A DNA stretch of 64,000 nucleotides from Flavobacterium algicola (GTDB taxonomy: Bacteria; Bacteroidota; Bacteroidia; Flavobacteriales; Flavobacteriaceae), in contig NZ_JAJTUT010000003.1 in assembly GCF_022399565.1 (NCBI RefSeq), forward strand, positions 310,001-374,000, written 5' to 3'. A program made the translations under genes and the position numbers. Every line of letters begins with the position of its first letter. Position 1 is the stretch's first letter. This document shows positions 56,390 to 63,951 of the stretch, piece by piece. The notes beneath the pieces were generated by a model. That model made no database searches. It had not been told where the DNA came from and worked only from the letters and a program-made list of their open reading frames with translations.

Positions 56390-56887
56390 TTACTCACAAT
56401 TTATAATTTCAATTTTTTTAAGGTATTGTTTACTGGTTTTTCCTTTAAAGTTTTTTAATCCTTGATTAGTCAGCTTATTCACTTTTCTATATGATGGAAT
56501 TTTTACAGTATCATTTCCCATTTTTTTCGCAAATTCTAGCAATTCATTATATTTTGATTTCGGAAAAGGCATATACTCAAGTTTATTTCTTTTAACTACG
56601 AACTTCATTTCTCCCTTAAACTTGTTGTTTTGGTTTTTTAGTGAGTCAAAAAATATAATTAAAGTGTCTTTTTCAGTTTTCCAAATTCCTAGCGAATTGT
56701 TATTCTGCATATCACCTTGAAAATTCAGAATCGCATTTCCGCTACAATTTAAAGTCAAAGTTTTGCTAAACATTCCGTAACTATTAAAGTTAGTTCTGTA
56801 TTTTCCAATAACGACTTTTTTCGAACACGAAATTAAAGTTATAACTAACAAAAAAAATGTAATTATTATAAAATGCTTTCTCTTCAA
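56390..56887 (-). CDS. Small lipoprotein with a lipocalin-like pattern (array gene 6)
   Basis: 165 aa. Lipobox LITLISCSKK (Cys near 21). Mature part: VVIGKYRTNFNSYGMFSKTLTLNCSGNAILNFQGDMQ, SLGIWKTEKDTLIIFF, KFVVKRNKLEYMPF. The G-x-W-K-x-x-x-D-T-L string also occurs in array gene 10 (59706), which has a nearly identical element. Beta-rich, function unknown. Confidence 0.7.
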   Translation of the reverse strand: MKRKHFIIITFFLLVITLISCSKKVVIGKYRTNFNSYGMFSKTLTLNCSGNAILNFQGDMQNNNSLGIWKTEKDTLIIFFDSLKNQNNKFKGEMKFVVKRNKLEYMPFPKSKYNELLEFAKKMGNDTVKIPSYRKVNKLTNQGLKNFKGKTSKQYLKKIEIINCE

Positions 56888-56912
56888 GTTCGATTTTTTT
56901 TACAATTATTGC

Positions 56913-57030
56913 TAACGGTTTGCTGCTTTGAGATGGCTGGAAGTTCGTAACCGCTAATTTTTCTGCTAAACGAAAATTTGATGCGAAACGATAATTCCAC
57001 TAAATTCCAGCTAGCTCAAAATGGCGGTTA
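56913..57030 (-). repeat. attC-like element 7
   Basis: TAACG (56913) to GTTA (57027-57030). Arms TTTGAGATGGCTGGAA (56927-56942) and TTCCAGCTAGCTCAAA (57005-57020), 14 of 16 paired. The TAA stop of the gene at 57028 is inside the boundary tetranucleotide. Confidence 0.82.
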
Positions 57031-57651
57031 GCGGATGTCTCTTTTTATGTTTTCAATTTCTGTTTGCATTTTATATTCCCAATTTTTTCCGTTTCTCTTT
57101 TCTAAATATGATTTTACAGTCTCTGAATATTTTTCTTGAGCTTGGATTTCTACCAAATCTACTATGCATCCTGTGTTTACATATTTAATACCATATTTCT
57201 TTCTAATACTATCAATACTATTTTCATTTTTTTGGGAATACATCGGAAGTTGAAGTCCGCCTGCAAATTTATAAGTGACATTATCGTCTTTTATATCACG
57301 TTTTGCTTCTTTTATTAGTTCGTTTTCTCGTTTAGTTAATTCTATTTTTGTTGTTAAATATAATTCTGTGAAATTGTATATTAAGAATAATAGTAGTAAA
57401 CAATTTAGAGAAAAGAAAACTCTACTAAACTTACTTATATATTTTAAATTTTTGATGTCAATTAAGCTTATCATAGCAGAAAAAAAAGCGAAACTTAAAA
57501 ATAATATTGACAGCATTTTCCATTCGAAATATTTCGTACTCCACCAGTACTGAAATTTCATTTCAATAGGTGAGAAGTAATCACCAAAAATAGAAACAAC
57601 TATTATTACTAATATTATTATTGTATTCAAATAAATGAATTTCTTTTTCAT
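57028..57651 (-). CDS. Membrane protein with three TM helices (array gene 7)
   Basis: 207 aa. TM helices about 5-22, 46-65 and 82-101; the rest is a soluble C-terminal domain, Lys/Glu-rich (KRENELIKEAKRDIKDDNV), ending with a TGCIVDLVEIQAQEKYSETVKSYLEKRNG segment. Its stop codon TAA forms part of the element boundary (RC of 57028-57030). Not a known family. Start ATG 57651 preferred over 57657. Confidence 0.6.
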   Translation of the reverse strand: MKKKFIYLNTIIILVIIVVSIFGDYFSPIEMKFQYWWSTKYFEWKMLSILFLSFAFFSAMISLIDIKNLKYISKFSRVFFSLNCLLLLFLIYNFTELYLTTKIELTKRENELIKEAKRDIKDDNVTYKFAGGLQLPMYSQKNENSIDSIRKKYGIKYVNTGCIVDLVEIQAQEKYSETVKSYLEKRNGKNWEYKMQTEIENIKRDIR

Positions 57652-57675
57652 CTGCATTTTTTTTGAGATATCCGC

Positions 57676-57792
57676 TAACGCTTTGCCACTTTGAGATGGC
57701 TGGAAGTTCGTAAACGCTCAGTTTTCGGCTTAACGAAAACTTGATGCGGAACGATAATTCCACTAAATTCCAGCTAGCTCAAAATGGCTGTT
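57676..57792 (-). repeat. attC-like element 8
   Basis: TAACG to GTT (57790-57792). Arms TTTGAGATGGCTGGAA (57690-57705) and TTCCAGCTAGCTCAAA (57768-57783), 14 of 16 paired. Confidence 0.82.
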
Positions 57793-57804
57793 GTAAACAG
57801 TTAT

Positions 57805-58548
57805 TTATAGGTCTGTTTTAATTTGTTCAGATGTAATAATTCTTGTCATTAAACGTTCGACGTCATTGTAACTATATTTATTACCTTTAGATTTCTTTAA
57901 AATTTCAACAAATTCTGAAATCTCAGCCTCTCTTTCAATAATAATATATTTAATGTCATTAGGCTCGAATTCAAGTCTTAGATGATCTATTTTTTGGTTT
58001 ACAAGATTTTTTTGCTCGACAGTTTTGTATGAATCTGTGTGAATAGCTATTTCTTTACAATCTTCAAAACTTGGTGTGTATCTCCACTCTCTTTCATCTG
58101 AAAATCGATAGTTTTTTATAACTTCGCCACCTCTTGATAAGTCAGCTTCATAGTTTTTAACATGTCGCAATATATTTAACCAATTTTTCTGCCCGTCTGT
58201 TAGCTGATCAAATTGTACAGATTCACCGGTAGTTATTTCTCTATAGCTTTCATCAATACTTTTGGACAAAAAAGATTCAGATTGTATATACAAAACAGGG
58301 TTTAGTTTGTTTTTTTGCGCCCATTCTTTCGTTAGTCCAATGCCGTACGCCCCATATTTTCCAATATGGTCTTTAATTTGCGATAAAGGTATATCACAAA
58401 AACTTACCATTGGTGCTGCGTAATTAAGTTCGTTATGTAAGTTAACATCTTCTTGGCAATATTTAATCTTAAAATTTTCTTGTAATATTCCTTTTAAAGC
58501 TTCACTGGTTTTAGTGAAATGTATAATTGTGTTTGAACTTAATGGCAT
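57805..58548 (-). CDS. AbiGi-type abortive-infection protein (array gene 8)
   Basis: 247 aa cytosolic. The N-terminus SSNTIIHFTKTSEALKGILQENFKIKYCQEDV followed by AAPMVSFCDIPLSQIKDHIGKYGAYGIGLTKEWAQKNKLNPVLYI resembles the AbiGi family, named as the putative antitoxin of the lactococcal AbiG phage-exclusion pair, and SDEREWRYTP fits it too. Whether it acts as antitoxin or as the whole defence is unknown; no AbiGii partner lies beside it. This is a single-gene cassette. The assignment is by motif memory, not a search. Confidence 0.72.
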   Translation of the reverse strand: MPLSSNTIIHFTKTSEALKGILQENFKIKYCQEDVNLHNELNYAAPMVSFCDIPLSQIKDHIGKYGAYGIGLTKEWAQKNKLNPVLYIQSESFLSKSIDESYREITTGESVQFDQLTDGQKNWLNILRHVKNYEADLSRGGEVIKNYRFSDEREWRYTPSFEDCKEIAIHTDSYKTVEQKNLVNQKIDHLRLEFEPNDIKYIIIEREAEISEFVEILKKSKGNKYSYNDVERLMTRIITSEQIKTDL

Positions 58549-58577
58549 AAATGTCTCATTTTTTTATAATTGTTTAC

Positions 58578-58694
58578 AACGTTATGCCACTTTGAGATGG
58601 CTGGAAGTTCGTGACCGCTTAATTTTCGGCTTAACGAAAACTTGATGCGGAACGATAATTCCACTAAATTCCAGCTAGCTCAAAATGGTGGTTA
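58578..58694 (-). repeat. attC-like element 9
   Basis: AACG to GTTA (58691-58694). Arms TTTGAGATGGCTGGAA (58591-58606) and TTCCAGCTAGCTCAAA (58669-58684). Confidence 0.8.
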
Positions 58695-58809
58695 TATGCT
58701 GCTTGTTTTTTAGGTGAAATTACGATTTTAACCGCTGACTTTTCAAGTTTCTTTTGGCAAATTCCAACTTTCAAGCTTTTGTTTTTCGGTTCGTAAGTTT
58801 TAGTTATGA

Positions 58810-59184
58810 TTAGACAACTTGTTTGTTATTTACAATTGTTATGAAATTCTTTTTTATGAACATCGGTATTAATAAAATCAAAATATTAATTAAAGAAAAC
58901 AAAATTGAGAGCCAAATATTAAATGGATTAAAAATCGGCAATGAAAATATTCCTAACGACAAAATAAAAAATATCCAAGTAAATAATTTTCTATTCAATT
59001 TTGCGGTTAATACATTCTGAATCGTTACAATTATAAAAAAAGCAAATATAATAAAAGGAAATACAGTTCCAATAACTAGTTTTTGATTTGGTGTTATTGT
59101 TAAATATACTACTGCAAGTAGGAAGGAATAGAATACAGTTTGTATTATACTAGTTAAAAATCCAATTGCTAAAATTCGTTTCAT
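58810..59184 (-). CDS. Small membrane protein, four TM helices (array gene 9)
   Basis: 124 aa. TM segments about 5-26, 37-57, 67-84 and 92-112; hydrophilic ends short. Loop DNVLTAKLNRKLF-like between helices 2 and 3. No family recognised. Start ATG 59184. Element 9 lies 115 bp past its stop; the stretch 58700-58800 between is T-rich repeats (ttttcaagtttcttttggcaaattccaac). Confidence 0.6.
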   Translation of the reverse strand: MKRILAIGFLTSIIQTVFYSFLLAVVYLTITPNQKLVIGTVFPFIIFAFFIIVTIQNVLTAKLNRKLFTWIFFILSLGIFSLPIFNPFNIWLSILFSLINILILLIPMFIKKNFITIVNNKQVV

Positions 59185-59216
59185 ATTTCAAACACTATTA
59201 AATTATTTTCTAATTA

Positions 59217-59470
59217 TTCTAAATTGTATTGTTGTGTGGAAATTACAATTAATTGAAAACTTTACAATTTTCACGTTTCTGCTGTCAAATTCCAACTTTC
59301 ACGCTTCTGCTTTTCAGATTTCAATTTTCAAACTTCAATTGTCATATTCAAATTTCACGTTTCCACTTTTCATATTTCCATTTTCAAAATCCAACTTTTA
59401 AGCCTCGATATTCTATACTTTACAAACTATTTTTCAAATTGTTTCCGTCAGCGTCATTTCGGCACAAGTA
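59217..59470. repeat. Degenerate short tandem pattern upstream of array gene 9
   Basis: About 250 bp of a T/C-rich series of ttttcanattncaa-like units with a loose 20-22 bp rhythm (tttcacgtttctgctgtc, ttcacgcttctgcttttc, tttcacgtttccactttt). Similar strings recur at 58730-58790 and 56100-56130. It may be a decayed cassette leader. Confidence 0.5.
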
Positions 59471-59475
59471 GCACA

Positions 59476-59601
59476 TAACGTTTCGCCACTTAGCGATGTT
59501 GCGAACTTCGTGACCGATTATTTTCCGCTAAAGATAAATAATCTTGCGAAACGTAAACGTGAATTTACCACAAAACTCGCAATATTGCTAAATGGCTGTT
59601 A
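59476..59601 (-). repeat. attC-like element 10
   Basis: TAACG to GTTA (59598-59601). Almost identical to element 6 at 56252 (about two changes). Confidence 0.75.
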
Positions 59602-59705
59602 GCGGTTCGGTTTTTTATCTATATTTCTTGTCAATTCCACTTTACGGTTCCGTTATATGTTTCCATTTCACAAACTTTTCAAGCATCTATATTTTCGGTT
59701 TCCTT

Positions 59706-60203
59706 TCAGTATTGTTTTTTATAAGTTGTCTTTTTAAAGTTGTAAAATTTATTAAGCTTTTTGTCATAAAGATTATAAGGAAATGATTTCGATATTAGTA
59801 GTGAATCTTTAATGTAAAATTTTTCGTTTCTAAAAATTACATAGCCAATATTTGGCGTACAATCTTTCTTTGTCTTTTCGATATTATAATTATCATTCGC
59901 AGTCGTATCTTTTGGCGGTGGAGGAGGTTTAAGTATAAAACTTTCAATATAATAACATCCTCTAGGTTCAAAACTATTTAAAACTAAAGTGTCATTATTT
60001 ATTTTCCACTTCCCTTTCGATATCGAATGTGAAACACAAGCAGAGCGATTGAATTCAAATGTATTGTTTGAATTTATTGTTAAATTCCCATCTAAAGAAT
60101 ACCATTTATGTTCAAAAGAATTTGCAATAATTACTTGCTTTTTTTTACAACTCAAAAGAGTTAGAAAAACTATAGCTACAATATAAAGATGCTTTTTTTT
60201 CAT
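59706..60203 (-). CDS. Small lipoprotein with a lipocalin-like pattern (array gene 10)
   Basis: 165 aa. Lipobox LTLLSCKKK. KWYSLDGNLTINSNNTFEFN, KGKWKINNDTLVLNS and a Pro-rich PPPPPKD loop, ending YNLYDKKLNKFYNF. The K-x-W-x-x-x-x-D-T-L layout is shared with array gene 6, whose element (6) is almost the same as this gene's own (10), so both cassettes may have a common origin. Function unknown; the style resembles stress-type small outer-membrane lipoproteins. Confidence 0.7.
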   Translation of the reverse strand: MKKKHLYIVAIVFLTLLSCKKKQVIIANSFEHKWYSLDGNLTINSNNTFEFNRSACVSHSISKGKWKINNDTLVLNSFEPRGCYYIESFILKPPPPPKDTTANDNYNIEKTKKDCTPNIGYVIFRNEKFYIKDSLLISKSFPYNLYDKKLNKFYNFKKTTYKKQY

Positions 60204-60230
60204 TTCTACGTTTTTTTCACAACTGACCGC

Positions 60231-60349
60231 TAACTTCTTGCCGCTTGGCGTGGTTGGGGACTTTTGAAACCGAGTATTTTCGGCTTAACGTAAATGTAGT
60301 GAAAAAACGGTAATTCCACTAAAGCACCAATCTCGCCAAACGGCTGTTA
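60231..60349 (-). repeat. attC-like element 11
   Basis: TAAC (60231-60234) to GTTA (60346-60349). Arms TTGGCGTGGTTGGGG (60245-60259) and CACCAATCTCGCCAA (60325-60339), 12 of 15 paired. Core GGTAATTCCACTAAA kept. Confidence 0.75.
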
Positions 60350-60362
60350 CCAGCAGGTTTAA

Positions 60363-61073
60363 CTATTTTTCTAATTCAATTATTTTCCAATTCAAATTTT
60401 TAAACGTATTTATATTTCCCATTTTATTTGGAACGAAAAAGAAAGAATCTAAATTTATTAAATCTTTCTTTTTTAATCGACATTGTATTATTTTCTTTTG
60501 TTCTAATGACATAATTGTAATTTCTATGAATTTATCTTCATTTTTCCAAACCGGAGTGAAATCAGCAAAGCATTGTGCAAGTTTTTTGAAAACACTAATT
60601 AAAGTTCCGCTATTTGTATTTTTGAGTAAGTGAATAAATGCTCCATCTTGTTCTTCTCTTATTAATTTTAAAATATCTTTTCCAGTATTCATTATTCCAG
60701 AATTTTTGTATTTAAATTCAATATTTAGTTTTCGCTCGTACTTATTGGAAACCTTTTCATAGATGCACATATCATGTGAAGCCGATTGACCTTCATCTTC
60801 TATTTTGATTGTCTCATATTTTTTACTTAAATTGAATTTCCCCGAAGTAGGCGTTTCAATTGAATAATACAAACTTGGATACTTAATTTTAAATTCTTCA
60901 ACAAATAAAAATCGTAATTCTTGCTCAGAATATCTAATAATTTCTTTTTTTCTATCAGCTTGAAATTTTGAAGGAAAAATTAATTTTTCATCTGAATTTC
61001 CGCCATCTTTCTCAGAATTTAACTCACACAAACGAGCTAGAACTTTTTTATTTATTTCGAGAATATTAATCAT
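60363..61073 (-). CDS. Possible PD-(D/E)XK nuclease-like protein (array gene 11)
   Basis: 236 aa cytosolic. A central HDMCIYEK ... LNIEFKYKN has the spacing of a PD-(D/E)XK core (Asp, then E-x-K on the next strand); before it ELRFLFVEEFKIKYPSLYYSIETP is a helix-strand pair of the same fold. This suggests a nuclease of restriction or repair type, but the N-terminal E motif is uncertain and I have no family match. Conserved C-terminus FKNLNWKIIELEK. Its presence beside an AbiGi-type cassette gives a defence context. Confidence 0.5.
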   Translation of the reverse strand: MINILEINKKVLARLCELNSEKDGGNSDEKLIFPSKFQADRKKEIIRYSEQELRFLFVEEFKIKYPSLYYSIETPTSGKFNLSKKYETIKIEDEGQSASHDMCIYEKVSNKYERKLNIEFKYKNSGIMNTGKDILKLIREEQDGAFIHLLKNTNSGTLISVFKKLAQCFADFTPVWKNEDKFIEITIMSLEQKKIIQCRLKKKDLINLDSFFFVPNKMGNINTFKNLNWKIIELEK

Positions 61074-61124
61074 ATTTAAATTAAATTATAGTCGTTTTAC
61101 TATGTCGTTTTCAAAACTTGCTGG

Positions 61125-61244
61125 TAACGTTTCGCCACTTTGAGATGGCTGTAAGTTCGTAACCGCTCAATTTTCGGCTAAACGAAAACTTGATGCGGAA
61201 CGATAATTCCACTAAATTCCAGCTATATCAAAATGGCAGCTGTA
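61125..61244 (-). repeat. attC-like element 12
   Basis: TAACG (61125) with arms TTTGAGATGGCTGTAA (61139-61154) and TTCCAGCTATATCAAA (61217-61232). The right boundary reads CAGCTGTATGC (GTT altered). Confidence 0.75.
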
Positions 61245-61251
61245 TGCTGTG

Positions 61252-61854
61252 CTAATTATCAGTTCCGTTATGCCACAAAGCAATTAATTCGGCTTTAGTT
61301 TTAAATTTGTATTCAGTTTTATACACTTTTAATATTCCGTTGTTTGGAAAATCTCGACTTATGTTTTTCAGTTCAAGTTCTGCTTTTTTCAGGTCTCCTT
61401 TTGTTTCTAAAGCAGATAAATATTCCATTCGGAAGTTAAAATCATTTTTCAGTTCGGTTTTCAATAAGTTTTCATATTCACTTAAACCAATTTTATAATT
61501 TTTTTCAGCTTCAGTTTTGTTTCCATCGATGTCAAAGAAAAGTCCACGTTGAATTTTCCATAATGGTTGCTTTGGTCTCAATTCTATCATTTTGGCATTA
61601 TTTTTAATTGACTCTTTGACGTCTTTTTTCCAAGTCAATATTTTACTTTTGGTATAATATGCATTAAAATAATTTTCGTCAATTTCTATAGCTTGATTAA
61701 CTAAAACTAAACAACTATCAATTTTTACATTTTCGTCTATATTAGATTTCATAAAAAAATCATTAGCTTTTTTCACTAAAACTTTAGCTTCTTTTTCTTG
61801 TCTACCACAAGAAAAAATCGATAAAAATATTGTCAGAATAAGTAGTTTTTTCAT
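61252..61854 (-). CDS. TPR-type lipoprotein (array gene 12)
   Basis: 200 aa. Signal with lipobox LSIFSCGRQ, then TPR-like helical pairs: LVLVNQAIEIDENYFNAYYTKSKI, SIKNNAKMIELRPKQPLWKIQRGLF, AEKNYKIGLSEYENLL, LKKAELELKNISRDFPNNGILKVYK. The frame is open 38 codons further (to 61968), but those codons are the translation of element 13, so the ATG at 61854 is the true start. Function unknown. Confidence 0.72.
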   Translation of the reverse strand: MKKLLILTIFLSIFSCGRQEKEAKVLVKKANDFFMKSNIDENVKIDSCLVLVNQAIEIDENYFNAYYTKSKILTWKKDVKESIKNNAKMIELRPKQPLWKIQRGLFFDIDGNKTEAEKNYKIGLSEYENLLKTELKNDFNFRMEYLSALETKGDLKKAELELKNISRDFPNNGILKVYKTEYKFKTKAELIALWHNGTDN

Positions 61855-61881
61855 TTTAGTATTTTTGGCTGCATTGCATAC

Positions 61882-61998
61882 AACGTTTCGCCACTTTGAG
61901 ATGGCTGGAAGTTCGTAACCTTTCAATTTTCGGCTTAACGAAAACTTGATGCAAAACGATAATTCCACTAAATTCCAGCTATATCAAAACAGCTGTTA
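61882..61998 (-). repeat. attC-like element 13
   Basis: AACG (61882) to GTTA (61995-61998). Arms TTTGAGATGGCTGGAA (61895-61910) and TTCCAGCTATATCAAA (61973-61988). Confidence 0.8.
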
Positions 61999-62010
61999 GT
62001 GGCTGGCTTT

Positions 62011-62517
62011 TTATTGGGTTAGTCGTTTTAGTTTTAAAATATAATCCATTTTCCCGTTATCATATTCAGATTCTTTTTTTTCAAGTGACAAGATTTTAAA
62101 CTTATCGATTAACTTATTTTGGTTAAAAAGTTCAATTATCAAATAATTTTGTTTTTTTTCAACATTTAACTTAATCCAATCATTTTCAGTTGTAACTTTT
62201 TGGCTTGGTGGTTCGTTGCAAAAATCTGCATTTCCAATACTAAAAGCATCTTTTTTGTAGAAATTCCAATTTATTATTTTGCAATAATCTCGTTTGTAAC
62301 TTTTAGCATTTTTTAAGGTTATAGTATCTTTTGTAAAATAGTTTTCGTTTGTATTGTCTGTAAACCAAGGGTTTGAATTAGTATGAATAGTTCCTTTCTC
62401 TTTCTGAACAATTGTTTCCTTAAATGCTTTAAGTAATTCAGCTTTTGAAATTTCAGTTTCTTGAGAGTAAGAAAATTGAATTATAAATATTAAAACCAAA
62501 AGTGTTGTTTTCTTCAT
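62011..62517 (-). CDS. Secreted protein of unknown function (array gene 13)
   Basis: 168 aa. Signal peptide MKKTTLLVLIFIIQFSYSQ, then a Lys/Asn-rich mature domain with NPWFTDNTNENYFTKDTITLKNAKSYKRDYCKIINWNFYKK, two cysteines at NADFCNEPPSQKV and DYCK, and an end DYILKLKRLTQ. No family recognised. The longer frame to 62697 is only the translated element 14 (NLVELPF-type), so the ATG at 62517 is chosen. Confidence 0.65.
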   Translation of the reverse strand: MKKTTLLVLIFIIQFSYSQETEISKAELLKAFKETIVQKEKGTIHTNSNPWFTDNTNENYFTKDTITLKNAKSYKRDYCKIINWNFYKKDAFSIGNADFCNEPPSQKVTTENDWIKLNVEKKQNYLIIELFNQNKLIDKFKILSLEKKESEYDNGKMDYILKLKRLTQ

Positions 62518-62546
62518 TTTCTTAGGATTTTCTGTAAGGTTGCCAC

Positions 62547-62664
62547 TAACGTTTTGCCGCTTGGCGAGGTTGCGGACATCGAAGACGAGTATGTTCGGTG
62601 TAGCGAAAATACTAATAAAAAACGGTAATTCCACTAAATTCCGCAATAGCCTCAAACGTGTGTT
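62547..62664 (-). repeat. attC-like element 14
   Basis: TAACG (62547) to GTT (62662-62664). Arms GCTTGGCGAGGTTGCGGA and TTCCGCAATAGCCTCAAA, paired with a bulge. Core AACGGTAATTCCACTAAATTC. Confidence 0.75.
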
Positions 62665-62684
62665 GTGCGTTCGCTTTTTTCTTT

Positions 62685-63113
62685 TTAAAACATCCATTTT
62701 ATAATAGTTGCAAATCCAACTAAAACAGAAATTACAAGTATGATTCCAAGAAATCCAAAACCAAGAGATATTAATTTTTCGATGTTTTTTGTCTTATAAT
62801 CCTTTTGAACATTAATTTTTCGATTGTAATATAGCGGTTCAATATATTCTATAATTGTATTGCTATTTTCATCTATCCAATCTTCATTATGTTGAAATGG
62901 GATAATTGTTTTTTCACTATCATTAAGTACTTCTTCGGTAGAATTGGCAGACTTTAAAAGTTCAAGAGCAAATAACTCAAGTCCTTCTTTATTAGCTTTT
63001 ATAAAGCTTTCATCTGAACCACCACCATACTGAAATATTCCAAAAATGCCTTTAATTTTTAAATCATTTTCGTCAAATTTTTCAATTATTTTATGTAATT
63101 GTACGTTTGTCAA
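62685..63113 (-). CDS. Protein with one C-terminal TM helix (array gene 14)
   Basis: 142 aa. Soluble N-terminal ~110 residues (HKIIEKFDENDLKIKGIFGIFQYGGGSDESFIKANKEGLELFALELLK) and a C-terminal tail helix (FGFLGIILVISVLVGFATII), i.e. a tail-anchored topology. Starts ATG 63113. No family recognised. Confidence 0.6.
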   Translation of the reverse strand: MTNVQLHKIIEKFDENDLKIKGIFGIFQYGGGSDESFIKANKEGLELFALELLKSANSTEEVLNDSEKTIIPFQHNEDWIDENSNTIIEYIEPLYYNRKINVQKDYKTKNIEKLISLGFGFLGIILVISVLVGFATIIKWMF

Positions 63114-63183
63114 AATCTTTTTATTATTTTTTTATTTCAATTTTTCTCTTATTTTTTCCCGTTTTTTTGGCAAAGTGACGCAC

Positions 63184-63300
63184 AACGTTTTGCTGCTTTG
63201 AGATGGCTGGAAGTTCCTAACTGCTCAATTTTCGGCTTAACGAAACCTTGATGCGAAACGATAATTCCACTAAACTCCATCTAGCTCAAAACAGTTGTTA
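63184..63300 (-). repeat. attC-like element 15
   Basis: AACG (63184) to GTTA (63297-63300). Arms TTTGAGATGGCTGGAA (63197-63212) and CTCCATCTAGCTCAAA (63275-63290). The TAA stop of the gene at 63298 lies inside the right boundary. Confidence 0.8.
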
Positions 63301-63912
63301 CCTACTGTTTTTTCTTCTTCGCAATGTAATTATTATAATGATTATTATGAGTGAAATATTAAGAAACAAAAGACCATAAATGATTTTTTCTTTCATTTTT
63401 AATTTTTCTTCAAATGAGTTTTTAACCAAACCAATTTGATATTCAGTATTATTTTCTAATCTTATTGTTCGAACTTCTGAATTGTCAGATAGATATTTCG
63501 AGTATAGTTTTTCAAGAGTTTGTATTTCTTCTTTTTCTATATTTTTCAGTTTATTAGTCCGTGAACATATTGAGCAAGCTAAAGTTTGACTTTCTTCTAT
63601 CGCATAAATTAAGTAAACTTCTCCAACCGTAAACATAAAGTCACAACTTGCTGAACTTTGACTTATAACAGTTCTTAATTCTCCTTCAGGGAAAATTTCT
63701 GATTTATAAGATTTTATGATTTTTACGGTGAAAGAATAAATTTTAGCTCCATCATTTCCATATAGTAAACTATCAACTTTAATAATTTTTCCAGTAAAAA
63801 CAACATTCGCGGCTTCCCAATTTTTTTCGATAGTTGGTAAACCAGAACATTCGCAAGAGTAACTTTTTAAGCCGAAAAAAAGGAAAATTATTAAAACTAT
63901 TAACTTTTTCAT
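63298..63912 (-). CDS. TIMP/NTR-like secreted protein with C-terminal TM (array gene 15)
   Basis: 204 aa. Signal peptide MKKLIVLIIFLFFGLKSYS then mature start CECSGLPTIEKNWEAANVVFTGKIIKV, which has the N-terminal Cys-x-Cys and beta-strand pattern of TIMP/netrin-like (NTR) domains; paired cysteines ASCDFMF and LACSICSR follow. A helical segment and a final TM (about 178-198, IIYGLLFLNISLIIIIIIIT) with basic end RRRKNSR complete it. It may be a membrane-anchored inhibitor-like protein. Its stop is embedded in element 15. Start ATG 63912 preferred over 63942. Confidence 0.65.
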   Translation of the reverse strand: MKKLIVLIIFLFFGLKSYSCECSGLPTIEKNWEAANVVFTGKIIKVDSLLYGNDGAKIYSFTVKIIKSYKSEIFPEGELRTVISQSSASCDFMFTVGEVYLIYAIEESQTLACSICSRTNKLKNIEKEEIQTLEKLYSKYLSDNSEVRTIRLENNTEYQIGLVKNSFEEKLKMKEKIIYGLLFLNISLIIIIIIITLRRRKNSR

Positions 63913-63951
63913 TATAAGTATTTTAGGTCGTTTTTTGGCCAAAATAGTAGG

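Noticed and set aside
57581..57763. 60-codon frame beginning MELSFRIKFSLSRKL
   Set aside because: Translation of element 8 and overlap with the true gene at 57028-57651.
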